Assembly (NCBI GenBank): GCA_030631505.1
Contig: DAOVKX010000007.1
Coordinates: 1-22,368, forward strand
Source of the DNA: Candidatus Nanohaloarchaea archaeon
GTDB taxonomy: Archaea > EX4484-52 > DAOVKX01
DNA length: 22,368 nt
Direction of reading: 5' to 3'
A program made the position numbers and the translations under genes. Shown here in pieces: positions 16,301-22,368 of this stretch (within the stretch, counting starts at the first letter, position 1; each line of letters opens with the position of its first letter). The notes beneath the pieces were generated by a model, which did no database searches, had not been told where the DNA came from, and saw only the letters and a program-made list of their open reading frames with translations.

Positions 16301-17156
16301 TAATTATTCAAATGTCCCGTACCCATTGCCATGGGTATGCGACAATACAGATGACTTCTGGTTCGGCAATTTCTCTGAGGCGGAAATAGGCAAAGACCTT
16401 GACAGCGAGATGTGGTTTGACCCTATGATGGGCGATGAGAGAGGCGAAACCGGGGCGAGTGAAAACGAGACTTATTATGTAATGATTTATGATACAGAAT
16501 GCAATGGCATAAAGTCGCCTTCGGGAGGAATGTATGATGATGATCTGGATATGCTGGATATAAGTACATGGATTGGTGATGGACAGGGCGGAAGAGAGAT
16601 AGGATTTGATTTATATGGATTAAGTGCAAAGGCCAATGTAAGCGGCCATCCAAATGAGACTGGAGATACATTCCTTGATTGGAGCCAACAAGAGAGCACA
16701 TTCAAAGAAAAGTGGTTCCAGATAGGAAAGGAAAACTGGCCTGTGTCGTTTTCCAGTATAAATACAAGCAATGCAACCAATGGTACATTAATCACACAAA
16801 ACATGAAGGAAATGTTTGATGTTGGTGAGACTGTATCATTTACTATCCGGGCTATGAATCTTGATGGAACCAGCTTTGACGGGACAGCAAGCGTATCGCA
16901 GGTTATGGATATGAAACAGTTCACTCCAATTACGCCGCCTAATGATACTGCTGTGATAACAAATGGTTTGGGTGTACTGAACTTAGGAAGCTTCTCAACT
17001 GATGAAGAAGGGGGATATATGTTTATGATAAAGGTTTGCGATAGTACAGATACGTCTATATGCGAAACTGCAACAAGGTCTGCGTTTATAGGGACTATGA
17101 ACATGATGGGCGGGTTTGGTCCTGATGAGATGACGTCTGAGGAGTCAACGTATTAG
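13308..17156 (+). CDS. Giant multi-domain surface protein, C-terminal part after the in-frame TAG
   Basis: The frame is open from 13152. The first conventional start is GTG 13308, but it lies inside a module, has no ribosome site and is followed by no signal peptide, so this is probably not an independent gene. It holds repeated beta modules whose ends carry AWFEVKNFMFYTW, AWFQSKAFVISAY and related strings. It also has several acidic calcium-type loops (DLNGDGDCQD near base 14703, YDSTGNGKWDYD near 14513, DVNEDCEFNGEQ near 15566). Many sequons and paired cysteines are present. The C-terminus (MNMMGGFGPDEMTSEESTY) has no membrane segment or sorting signal. Its TAG stop overlaps the ribosome site of the next gene, so the anchored PGF-pre-PGF protein is the likely partner. 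Whole length across the stop is 2112 residues if the TAG is read. Confidence 0.8.
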   Translation: MKNFMFYTWTDSWQVQTGQNVSVTANVEYSNWTAMEGADITLEKVLYHGSWPNWVNVEVDSSLFTGESGTNATADSDGHATIIIPGAVMGKSGEYEAVLKATAPDGSTQRARAWFQSKAFVISAYDPTKQDSWNPTYAPNSVMVINVTAGTSYDWSQWPVPINGTHNITAVWASSVEKEGMMGPFMRKETGSSKNIVQNWTCTTREYSDGDVNNTCNLTISTNNFDVGTYHMTIVANDSSGDESTEWYMFTVRTFDIRTPELKRVRVDTAYPYRNRTSIITNSSWTSCSSTQVASLNTNKNASNNVSECRAMKSYFMTEDPSGQAIPAVLIDLNATDESVRRIYLNVTDVSGEPDSKNLNFSNESGNLIGYAVGDSFSWDSITYKIINISTTVELETTNAVGYDSTGNGKWDYDPKDSNDQSIEATGCASAFCKINVSDTTGTYYLSHTQNPGWESLSDDEWQGIDLNGDGDCQDSYYLTVHEKVGGGLNKVYTSNTSDFTRFPATHIYPDQTNATNFTKTGNQSYYVGASYIQSGGSGGTDTGNTYIEVKFTTNREGWGGYDLGTFKQGVNVSVPVLIKDADGNVLANADVSVREVTVVDGGPPTTAALDEFGNATTDSNGIAVIQLNTSWFSNQFTGTSAGTYAVKVHVVSGGLTGSSVGMPWDWPKIKVANFDLRVEPGVFGSISGLKRMNEGLGTLNKIRMFEAPTGRTLSLERAWCGNGDSVLLRPSDWMYSNLMINQTSSNTTVYVDVNEDCEFNGEQPYAVGSNIKMQKSDHTQFLGINDIMVAGNNLTTLSCTSCSTDDSSETSRTATIGGSTYYLMNVNCGAGQAQIKRTETEWNWGWDQGFSNDSYGFYVWPGGDEILVNNVTCDSDLDTGEVTFTWQQNTLVLGTPSSWNLSLGGDWKIVKIANSTATSPITGDQYELVIFDNSTINNGENYQASMWGWDNTYADTIALINGTNGSFVKTYYFGDWIPELNLTVFGGKLWDDYAYATNYSNVPYPLPWVCDNTDDFWFGNFSEAEIGKDLDSEMWFDPMMGDERGETGASENETYYVMIYDTECNGIKSPSGGMYDDDLDMLDISTWIGDGQGGREIGFDLYGLSAKANVSGHPNETGDTFLDWSQQESTFKEKWFQIGKENWPVSFSSINTSNATNGTLITQNMKEMFDVGETVSFTIRAMNLDGTSFDGTASVSQVMDMKQFTPITPPNDTAVITNGLGVLNLGSFSTDEEGGYMFMIKVCDSTDTSICETATRSAFIGTMNMMGGFGPDEMTSEESTY

Positions 17157-17166
17157 GTGATATATT

Positions 17167-18603
17167 ATGATAAAAAGAATACTCTTGATTGTTTTGTCAG
17201 CGCTTTTGGTTATGCCTGTTGCTGTTTATGCGGGTTATAGCGCTGCGTTTGTTGACCCTGCAACGTCTGCAAATGTTGGTGATACTTTTGCGGCATCAGT
17301 CCAGGTTACGAACTCGTCAGGTTCGGGTTCAGGCAGTGGCACTGTTACATTGACAATAGATTCAGAATATTTCTCAACATCAGATTCTTTGTCAAAAACA
17401 TGCACTTTCAGTGGCACTACATGCACATCTACATGGATGATAACTGCTATGAAGGGCGGTACCAGATCAATGTCTGCGACAGCGATGGTAGGTAATGATG
17501 CTGCTGATGCAAATTCCCCGAATGTTGTTATATCCAATCCTACAACTTATGTTTTAACTTTTACGCCTTCTGCAACTACTTATGCTCCTGGTTTAGGCAC
17601 GATTACTTTAAGTTTGAGCGTAACGAACAATGGCGGCGCAGCAGCCACAACTGCAACCCTGGATTATGGCAGTTTTAGTCTGACAAGGGGCTCTGCCACC
17701 CAGTCGCTTGGCACGATACCTGAGGGCGGGTCGTCTTCAGCAACATGGTATATATCTCCTGGTTCGGGAATATCCGGAACCAAAACCGTTACTGTTACTG
17801 TTAGTGGTGGGGATGTAAAAACAAGTTCTTTATCATTTACCTGTCCAACCTGCAGTGGTGGGGATGACGGCAGCACAACCACAACTTCCGGAGGTGGCGG
17901 CGGAGGCGGCGGAGCCGCATCAGCGACCAGCATTACACATTCGTGGAACCTGATTGAAGTGGTTGAAGGTATGGACGCACTTATGACAATTGATAAACTG
18001 TTAATAAGTTTCACAGAGATACAGATAGACATTAAAGAAGCAGTGAGCAATGCTAAACTTACAGTCGCTAAACTTTCAGAAAAACCATCAACAATAGTTC
18101 AGAATCCAAGCGGTACTGTGTATCAATATATACGGGTTACACCGAAGAACCTGAATGACAGCAATATAATCAAAGCGATAATTAAGTTCAAGGTCGGGAA
18201 GACCTGGATAGCTGAAAACAATATAGATGCATCCGGCGTGGTGCTGAAAAGATATTCTGATGATAACTGGAATGAATTAAAAACAACGAAAATGTCGTCT
18301 GATGCAAACTATACTTATTATGAGGCAGAAAGTCCCGGATTCTCTACGTTTGCGATAACTGGAACAGTCAAGATAGAAGCACCTACAGGAGAAGCTATTA
18401 CTCCAATAGAAGAAAAGGAGGATGGCATAATAGAAGAGACTTATGAGGAAGTAAAAGAGCAGATTGCCAAAATTGTCGGTAAAAAATATGCTGGCCCTGT
18501 TGTTGTGCTTGGCTTATTGGCTTTGGCTTTAGTTATAGGTGTTTATACATACAAGAAGAAGGGAAAACATGCCAATAGAATAACAAAACTTAAGATTAAA
18601 TAA
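17167..18603 (+). CDS. PGF-pre-PGF domain protein with C-terminal membrane anchor
   Basis: The protein has 478 residues. After a signal peptide (1-22, ending VYA) come two beta domains resembling CARDB/Ig-type modules (about 25-125 and 126-225). A linker follows, with CPTC, Thr and eight consecutive glycines (about 227-251). Then comes a PGF-pre-PGF domain (about 252-395), recognised from VYQYIRVTPKNLND, AIIKFKVGKTWI, VVLKRYSDDNWNEL and YYEAESPGFSTFAITG. One membrane segment (about 443-463) and a basic tail ending RITKLKIK complete it. The ribosome site AGGTGAT overlaps the stop of the giant gene, so the two are translationally coupled. In methanogens this domain usually precedes a PGF-CTERM archaeosortase signal. 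None is visible here, so anchoring appears to be by the membrane segment. It is the likely anchor of the giant protein. Confidence 0.9.
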   Translation: MIKRILLIVLSALLVMPVAVYAGYSAAFVDPATSANVGDTFAASVQVTNSSGSGSGSGTVTLTIDSEYFSTSDSLSKTCTFSGTTCTSTWMITAMKGGTRSMSATAMVGNDAADANSPNVVISNPTTYVLTFTPSATTYAPGLGTITLSLSVTNNGGAAATTATLDYGSFSLTRGSATQSLGTIPEGGSSSATWYISPGSGISGTKTVTVTVSGGDVKTSSLSFTCPTCSGGDDGSTTTTSGGGGGGGGAASATSITHSWNLIEVVEGMDALMTIDKLLISFTEIQIDIKEAVSNAKLTVAKLSEKPSTIVQNPSGTVYQYIRVTPKNLNDSNIIKAIIKFKVGKTWIAENNIDASGVVLKRYSDDNWNELKTTKMSSDANYTYYEAESPGFSTFAITGTVKIEAPTGEAITPIEEKEDGIIEETYEEVKEQIAKIVGKKYAGPVVVLGLLALALVIGVYTYKKKGKHANRITKLKIK

Positions 18604-18632
18604 TTTGTTCTTCTTATTTTATTATTATATTA
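18603..18632 (+). terminator. T-rich terminator region between the surface operon and the tRNA
   Basis: The 40 bases between the stop codon and the tRNA are very T-rich, with repeated short T-runs. They probably end the operon transcript, and the AT-rich DNA may also hold the tRNA promoter. No sharper element is visible. Confidence 0.35.
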
Positions 18633-18643
18633 GTTGTACATAT

Positions 18644-18717
18644 GTCCCTGTAGCTCAATTGGATAGAGCGACAGCCTCCTAAGCTGTAGGTTGCGTGTTC
18701 GAATCACGTCAGGGACG
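18644..18717 (+). tRNA. tRNA-Arg, anticodon CCT
   Basis: A complete 74-base cloverleaf. The acceptor stem GTCCCTG (18644-18650) pairs with CAGGGAC (18710-18716), and the discriminator base is G. The D-arm is GCTC/GAGC. The anticodon stem ACAGC/GCTGT encloses the loop CTCCTAA with anticodon CCT, so it reads AGG. The T-arm is GCGTG/CACGT with loop TTCGAAT. There is no intron, and CCA is not encoded. AGG is used frequently in the surrounding genes. Confidence 0.96.
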
Positions 18718-18720
18718 CTA

Positions 18721-18761
18721 ATTGTGTTTATTCATAAAAAACATAAATCATGAAACACAAT
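18721..18761 (+). promoter_or_regulatory. Inverted repeat and TATA-like element before the protease gene
   Basis: ATTGTGTTT (18721-18729) and AAACACAAT (18753-18761) form a perfect 9-base inverted repeat. TTCAT/ATGAA inside lengthens the stem imperfectly. The AT-rich element ACATAAAT (18741-18748) lies about 25 bases before ATG 18770, which has no SD site, so the gene is probably leaderless. The repeat spans the promoter and could be an operator or part of a processing signal after the tRNA. Confidence 0.4.
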
Positions 18762-18769
18762 AATTAATA

Positions 18770-21700
18770 ATGAGAAAATTATTGGTAAGTGTATTGGTTT
18801 TGGCGTTTTTCATTTCTGTTCAGAACATGGCAGGTTCTAATGAGGAAACAGTTCCCGTTATTATTTCTTATGAGAATAAAACAGTTGATAAACCGGTTTT
18901 ATTCGGATTGAAAAGTGTAAAAATTCATGTGAAAGATTCTCTTTCTTCTGAAATTATGTTTGCGGGCGGCACTGTTAAGTATAGATATGAGAATATAAAC
19001 GCAATTTCCGCCAAAGTTCCAAAATCGAAGTTAAAAAAACTGCAGAGCAACCCGAATGTAAAAAATGTTGAAATTGGCAGGACCTTCCATGCGTTTCTGA
19101 GTTCAAGCGTTCCGCAAATAAATGCAGATGATGTTTGGTCTAAACAAATTAGTGATATAAACGTAACAGGAAGTGATGTTACAGTTTGCGTGATTGATAC
19201 AGGGATACAATACACTCATCCTGATTTAGGAGGATGCATGGGTGTTAACTGCAGGGTTCTTGATGGTTATGATTTTGTGAATAATGACGAAGATCCTATG
19301 GATGACCATGGGCATGGAACGCACGTTGCAGGAATTGCTGCTGCGAACGGGACTGTCAAGGGTGTGGCGCCAAGTGCAAAATTAATCGCTATGAAAGTTT
19401 TGGACAGTTCGGGGAGCGGAAGCGAAGAAGACATGAATGCAGGGATTGACTGGTGTATAAGCAATGCCACAAAATACAACATCTCTGTTATTACGATGAG
19501 TCTTGGCACAGAAACTTTGTACGCTGATTATTGTGATTCGGATTATTCCTCAACAGCAGATTTGATAAATACAGCGATAGCAAATAACATAACAGTTACT
19601 GTGGCTGCGGGCAATGATGGAAATATAACACATATTGCTTCTCCTGCGTGCATTCAAAATTCAACTGCAGTTGGCGCTGTTACTGATTCAGATATATTGA
19701 TTTACAACAGAAACAACATAACAGACCTTCTGGCGCCAGGAGTTACAATAACATCCACATACCCTACGAACACCACTGCATCCCTTAGCGGCACTTCTAT
19801 GGCAACCCCTCATGTTGCCGGTGCTGTTGCATTGCTTGTGCAGACAAAACATGAAATGGATGGAGGAATTTTGACACCTACAGAAATTGAGAGTCATTTA
19901 AACAGGACAGGAGTTAGAATAAATGATTCAGGCGGCTCAAATTTAATTTTTTCAAGAATAGATGTTCATTCAGCGTTTGCATTTATGACACGACCTTTCT
20001 TAACAATAGACTCTCCACTGAATAAAAGTTATAATAAAAACTGGGTTTGGGGCAATGCGACTATAAATGAAAACACAAGCTGGTGCGGTTATTCGTTAAA
20101 TGGAACTAATAACGTAACGATGAATAATGACAGCATAACCCATTTTTATGCTAATTTATCAAATTTGACAGAAGAGCAATATAATATTACGTTTTACTGC
20201 AATGATACTTATGGGAATATGGGTTCTTCTGAAGTTCTTTATTTTACGATAGACATTACTGCACCAGTTATGAATATCACATCACCACTTAATGCAACAT
20301 ACACTACACAAATAATTGGTTTGAATTATACTGTGAATGAAGAAACAGACTGGGTCGGATATTCTTTGAATGGAACCGCAAACGTGACTTTAAATGGGAA
20401 CGCAACAATAACTGTTTCTGATGGTCAGAATAATATCACTCTTTATGCAAATGATACTGCCGGGAATATGAATAACTCACTTACAGTTTATTTTTATGTT
20501 GATACAACTGCGCCCTGCGTTACGATAACTTCACCAGAAAATAAAACTTACGGGGCAACTTTGCTTAATCTGAATTACACAACTTCAGAACAGCCAAACT
20601 GGACAGGTTACTCTTTGAATGGAAGCGCAAATGTTACAGTGAACGGAACCCTGAATTTCAATACCACATTTAGCGCGTCTGAAGGGCTGAATAATATTGC
20701 AATTTATGCAAACGATTCTTATGGAAATACAAATGTTACGATAATTTATTTTACCGTTGATGCAACACCGCCAGCGATTACAATTCATAAGCCGGAGAAT
20801 ACAACAATTTACGGGGATAATACGCCGGAATTTAATGTGAGTTTTGGAGAAGTTGTGAACTGGTCTGCGTATGAGATTGATTCCAATGGAACGAATGTCA
20901 CTATCGGGGCTGTAAGCGACTATATTGTTAATTTAAGCGAATTAAGTTATGGGGCGCACAACATAACGGTTTATGCAAATAATTCTGCGGGCATTATGAA
21001 TTCGACAACAAGATATTTTACTTTAGCTGGAGACAACAATCCGCCGAATTACACCGGCTTAACAGAAAGTTCTGAGCCCGCGGAAGCGGGAGTTTTAACA
21101 CATATCGCAATCAATGTTTCTGATGGGCAAACTTCTGTTGATGCTGTGTTGATTGATATGGGCGATGTGAATCATACTATGAACAACACAAATGACTATT
21201 TATACAATTACAGCTGGATTCCTGATTCTGTCGGCAATATAACTTACAGGATAATAATGAATGACACTGCAGGAAATTATAATGAAACTCTGTTTTATAA
21301 CATAACTGTGAATGACACAAGAGGACCGGGGATATTGTCATACACTCCAAATGCAACAATAGCGAGTTCATCAACTGTGTTAAACATAACAACTAATGAA
21401 AATGCAACATGCAGGTATTCAACAACTTCAGGGGTTAATTATACAAACATGACTTATAATCTTACAGGTTCTGATGGCATATTTCATCATATAACTGCAT
21501 CAGGAATGAGTTCAGGGACTTACCACTATTATATAAGGTGTGCGGATAATTACAGCAATATTAATGAATCAGATTTTGATGCTGTAATCAGTGTTGCGAT
21601 TCCTTCAGAGGAAACCATTACCACAACTTCCGGCGGAGGCGGCGGAAGCTTTTCCACAGCGAGCACTGCTAAAATAAAGGCGATATATGTGTTTGATGAA

Positions 21701-22368
21701 GCAACGGTCGGAGATGTTTTGGAGATGAGCGTCAACAAAGAAGGCATGAGTTTCACTGAAATTAATGTGGAGGCAGGAACTGCGGTTAGGAATGTAAAGG
21801 TTGTAATCGAGGCATTGCAGGATAAGCCCCTGATTATAATTAAGGAACCAATTAGCCAAGTTTATCAATATTTGCAAATTGACACAGAGAATCTTGAAAA
21901 TAAAATCGCAGTGGCTAACATAAGCTTTAAAGTAAACAAGTCATGGATTATAAGAAACAACATTAACAAATCAACTGTTGCACTAAATAGATATGTTAAT
22001 GATGCATGGGAAAACCTGCCAACTAAGTATTTGAAAGAAGATTCAAAATATGCTTATTACAAAGCTGACACTCCGGGTTTTTCTGTTTTTGCAATAAGCG
22101 GCAGGAAAAATACAGAAGAGCCAAAGAAACCCGTTGCAGAGGAAAAAGGTGAAATTGTTACAGAACTTCCAGAGAGCACGGGAAATAAGACTGAAGAGAT
22201 TTTTGAAGAGCAAGAAACTACAGTTGGTTTATCGAGAGAAATAATCTTCATATTTGTCCTGACAGTAATTTTGGCAATGGGTTTTGTAGTTTATAAGAAA
22301 CGTTTAAAATCAAAGAAGCAAAAGCCGATTGAAATTAAAAAAGAGTTGCCTAAGTTGAGAGCGAAGCT
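18770..22368 (+). CDS. Subtilisin-family (S8) protease with Ig-like array, PGF-pre-PGF domain and membrane anchor, 3' end cut by the window
   Basis: At least 1199 residues, open to the window end. A signal peptide (1-22) precedes a propeptide-like region (about 30-105) of the inhibitor I9 kind. The S8 domain (about 125-390) has all catalytic residues: D143 in VIDTG, H182 in HGTHVAG, S343 in GTSMATPHVAG, and oxyanion N282 in AAGND. Four Ig-like repeats of about 85 residues follow (about 410-745); three carry a GYSLNG motif and most close with YAND-x-xGN. Two more beta domains come next, then the linker TTTSGGGGGS. A PGF-pre-PGF domain (about 961-1112) contains VYQYLQIDTENLEN and TPGFSVFAISG. 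One membrane segment (about 1156-1172) and a Lys-rich tail with KELPKLRAK end the visible part. It is an active, surface-tethered protease that may process envelope proteins; the substrate is not known. Only a few tail residues are probably missing. Confidence 0.93.
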   Translation, partial: MRKLLVSVLVLAFFISVQNMAGSNEETVPVIISYENKTVDKPVLFGLKSVKIHVKDSLSSEIMFAGGTVKYRYENINAISAKVPKSKLKKLQSNPNVKNVEIGRTFHAFLSSSVPQINADDVWSKQISDINVTGSDVTVCVIDTGIQYTHPDLGGCMGVNCRVLDGYDFVNNDEDPMDDHGHGTHVAGIAAANGTVKGVAPSAKLIAMKVLDSSGSGSEEDMNAGIDWCISNATKYNISVITMSLGTETLYADYCDSDYSSTADLINTAIANNITVTVAAGNDGNITHIASPACIQNSTAVGAVTDSDILIYNRNNITDLLAPGVTITSTYPTNTTASLSGTSMATPHVAGAVALLVQTKHEMDGGILTPTEIESHLNRTGVRINDSGGSNLIFSRIDVHSAFAFMTRPFLTIDSPLNKSYNKNWVWGNATINENTSWCGYSLNGTNNVTMNNDSITHFYANLSNLTEEQYNITFYCNDTYGNMGSSEVLYFTIDITAPVMNITSPLNATYTTQIIGLNYTVNEETDWVGYSLNGTANVTLNGNATITVSDGQNNITLYANDTAGNMNNSLTVYFYVDTTAPCVTITSPENKTYGATLLNLNYTTSEQPNWTGYSLNGSANVTVNGTLNFNTTFSASEGLNNIAIYANDSYGNTNVTIIYFTVDATPPAITIHKPENTTIYGDNTPEFNVSFGEVVNWSAYEIDSNGTNVTIGAVSDYIVNLSELSYGAHNITVYANNSAGIMNSTTRYFTLAGDNNPPNYTGLTESSEPAEAGVLTHIAINVSDGQTSVDAVLIDMGDVNHTMNNTNDYLYNYSWIPDSVGNITYRIIMNDTAGNYNETLFYNITVNDTRGPGILSYTPNATIASSSTVLNITTNENATCRYSTTSGVNYTNMTYNLTGSDGIFHHITASGMSSGTYHYYIRCADNYSNINESDFDAVISVAIPSEETITTTSGGGGGSFSTASTAKIKAIYVFDEATVGDVLEMSVNKEGMSFTEINVEAGTAVRNVKVVIEALQDKPLIIIKEPISQVYQYLQIDTENLENKIAVANISFKVNKSWIIRNNINKSTVALNRYVNDAWENLPTKYLKEDSKYAYYKADTPGFSVFAISGRKNTEEPKKPVAEEKGEIVTELPESTGNKTEEIFEEQETTVGLSREIIFIFVLTVILAMGFVVYKKRLKSKKQKPIEIKKELPKLRAK

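Noticed and set aside
7345..18050. Many open frames on the minus strand and in other plus frames across the surface-protein genes
   Set aside because: They lie opposite low-complexity, Thr/Asn/Ser-rich coding sequence. They lack promoters, ribosome sites and recognisable domains, while the plus-strand frames have signal peptides and coherent domains.
18644..18717. tRNA as an integration site for a mobile element
   Set aside because: No integrase gene or direct repeat of the tRNA 3' end is visible in the window.

Overview
The window looks archaeal and is probably from a DPANN-type genome such as Woesearchaeota or Pacearchaeota; the lineage is inferred, not proven. Three things support this. 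Promoters are archaeal, with TTTATATA-like boxes about 25 bases before the start codon of leaderless genes, or before a short leader with a Shine-Dalgarno (SD) site. There is an archaeal PIN-ATPase-KH protein. There is also a set of large secreted proteins made of Ig-like repeats full of N-glycosylation sequons, with PGF-pre-PGF domains and lysine-rich membrane tails.

Layout. (1) 1-240: the C-terminal end of a membrane-anchored, Cys-rich surface protein. (2) 293-2685, minus strand: an accessory block with a HEPN/nucleotidyltransferase toxin-antitoxin-type pair and a DUF4143-type ATPase. The HEPN promoter is bracketed by two identical palindromes. (3) 2690-3960: a gene-poor stretch with a second promoter bracketed by a different palindrome pair, a diverged copy of the first repeat, and three small damaged reading frames. 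(4) 4034-7089: four housekeeping-like genes: PIN-ATPase-KH, an unrecognised 76-residue protein, a two-CBS protein and an unrecognised 80-residue protein. (5) 7370-18603: two surface-protein operons, each a long secreted protein without a membrane anchor followed closely by a shorter protein with a single C-terminal membrane segment. (6) 18644-18717: tRNA-Arg(CCT). (7) 18770 to the window end: a subtilisin-family protease joined to an Ig-like array, a PGF-pre-PGF domain and a membrane anchor.

The most striking observation is in (5). The second operon's large protein is one continuous reading frame of 2113 codons (10818-17156) interrupted by a single in-frame TAG at 13149-13151. The sequence is uninterrupted in the same frame on both sides, and the downstream part has no signal peptide or convincing start of its own. 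This is either a recent nonsense mutation, a sequence error, or programmed readthrough or recoding.

How the genes may work together (inference): the surface genes probably build a glycosylated, calcium-stabilised cell envelope. The unanchored giants would be held by their anchored operon partners, and the protease is tethered by the same PGF-pre-PGF anchor module that one partner carries. The block at 293-3960 resembles an island of toxin-antitoxin-like and decaying genes inserted beside conserved chromosomal genes.
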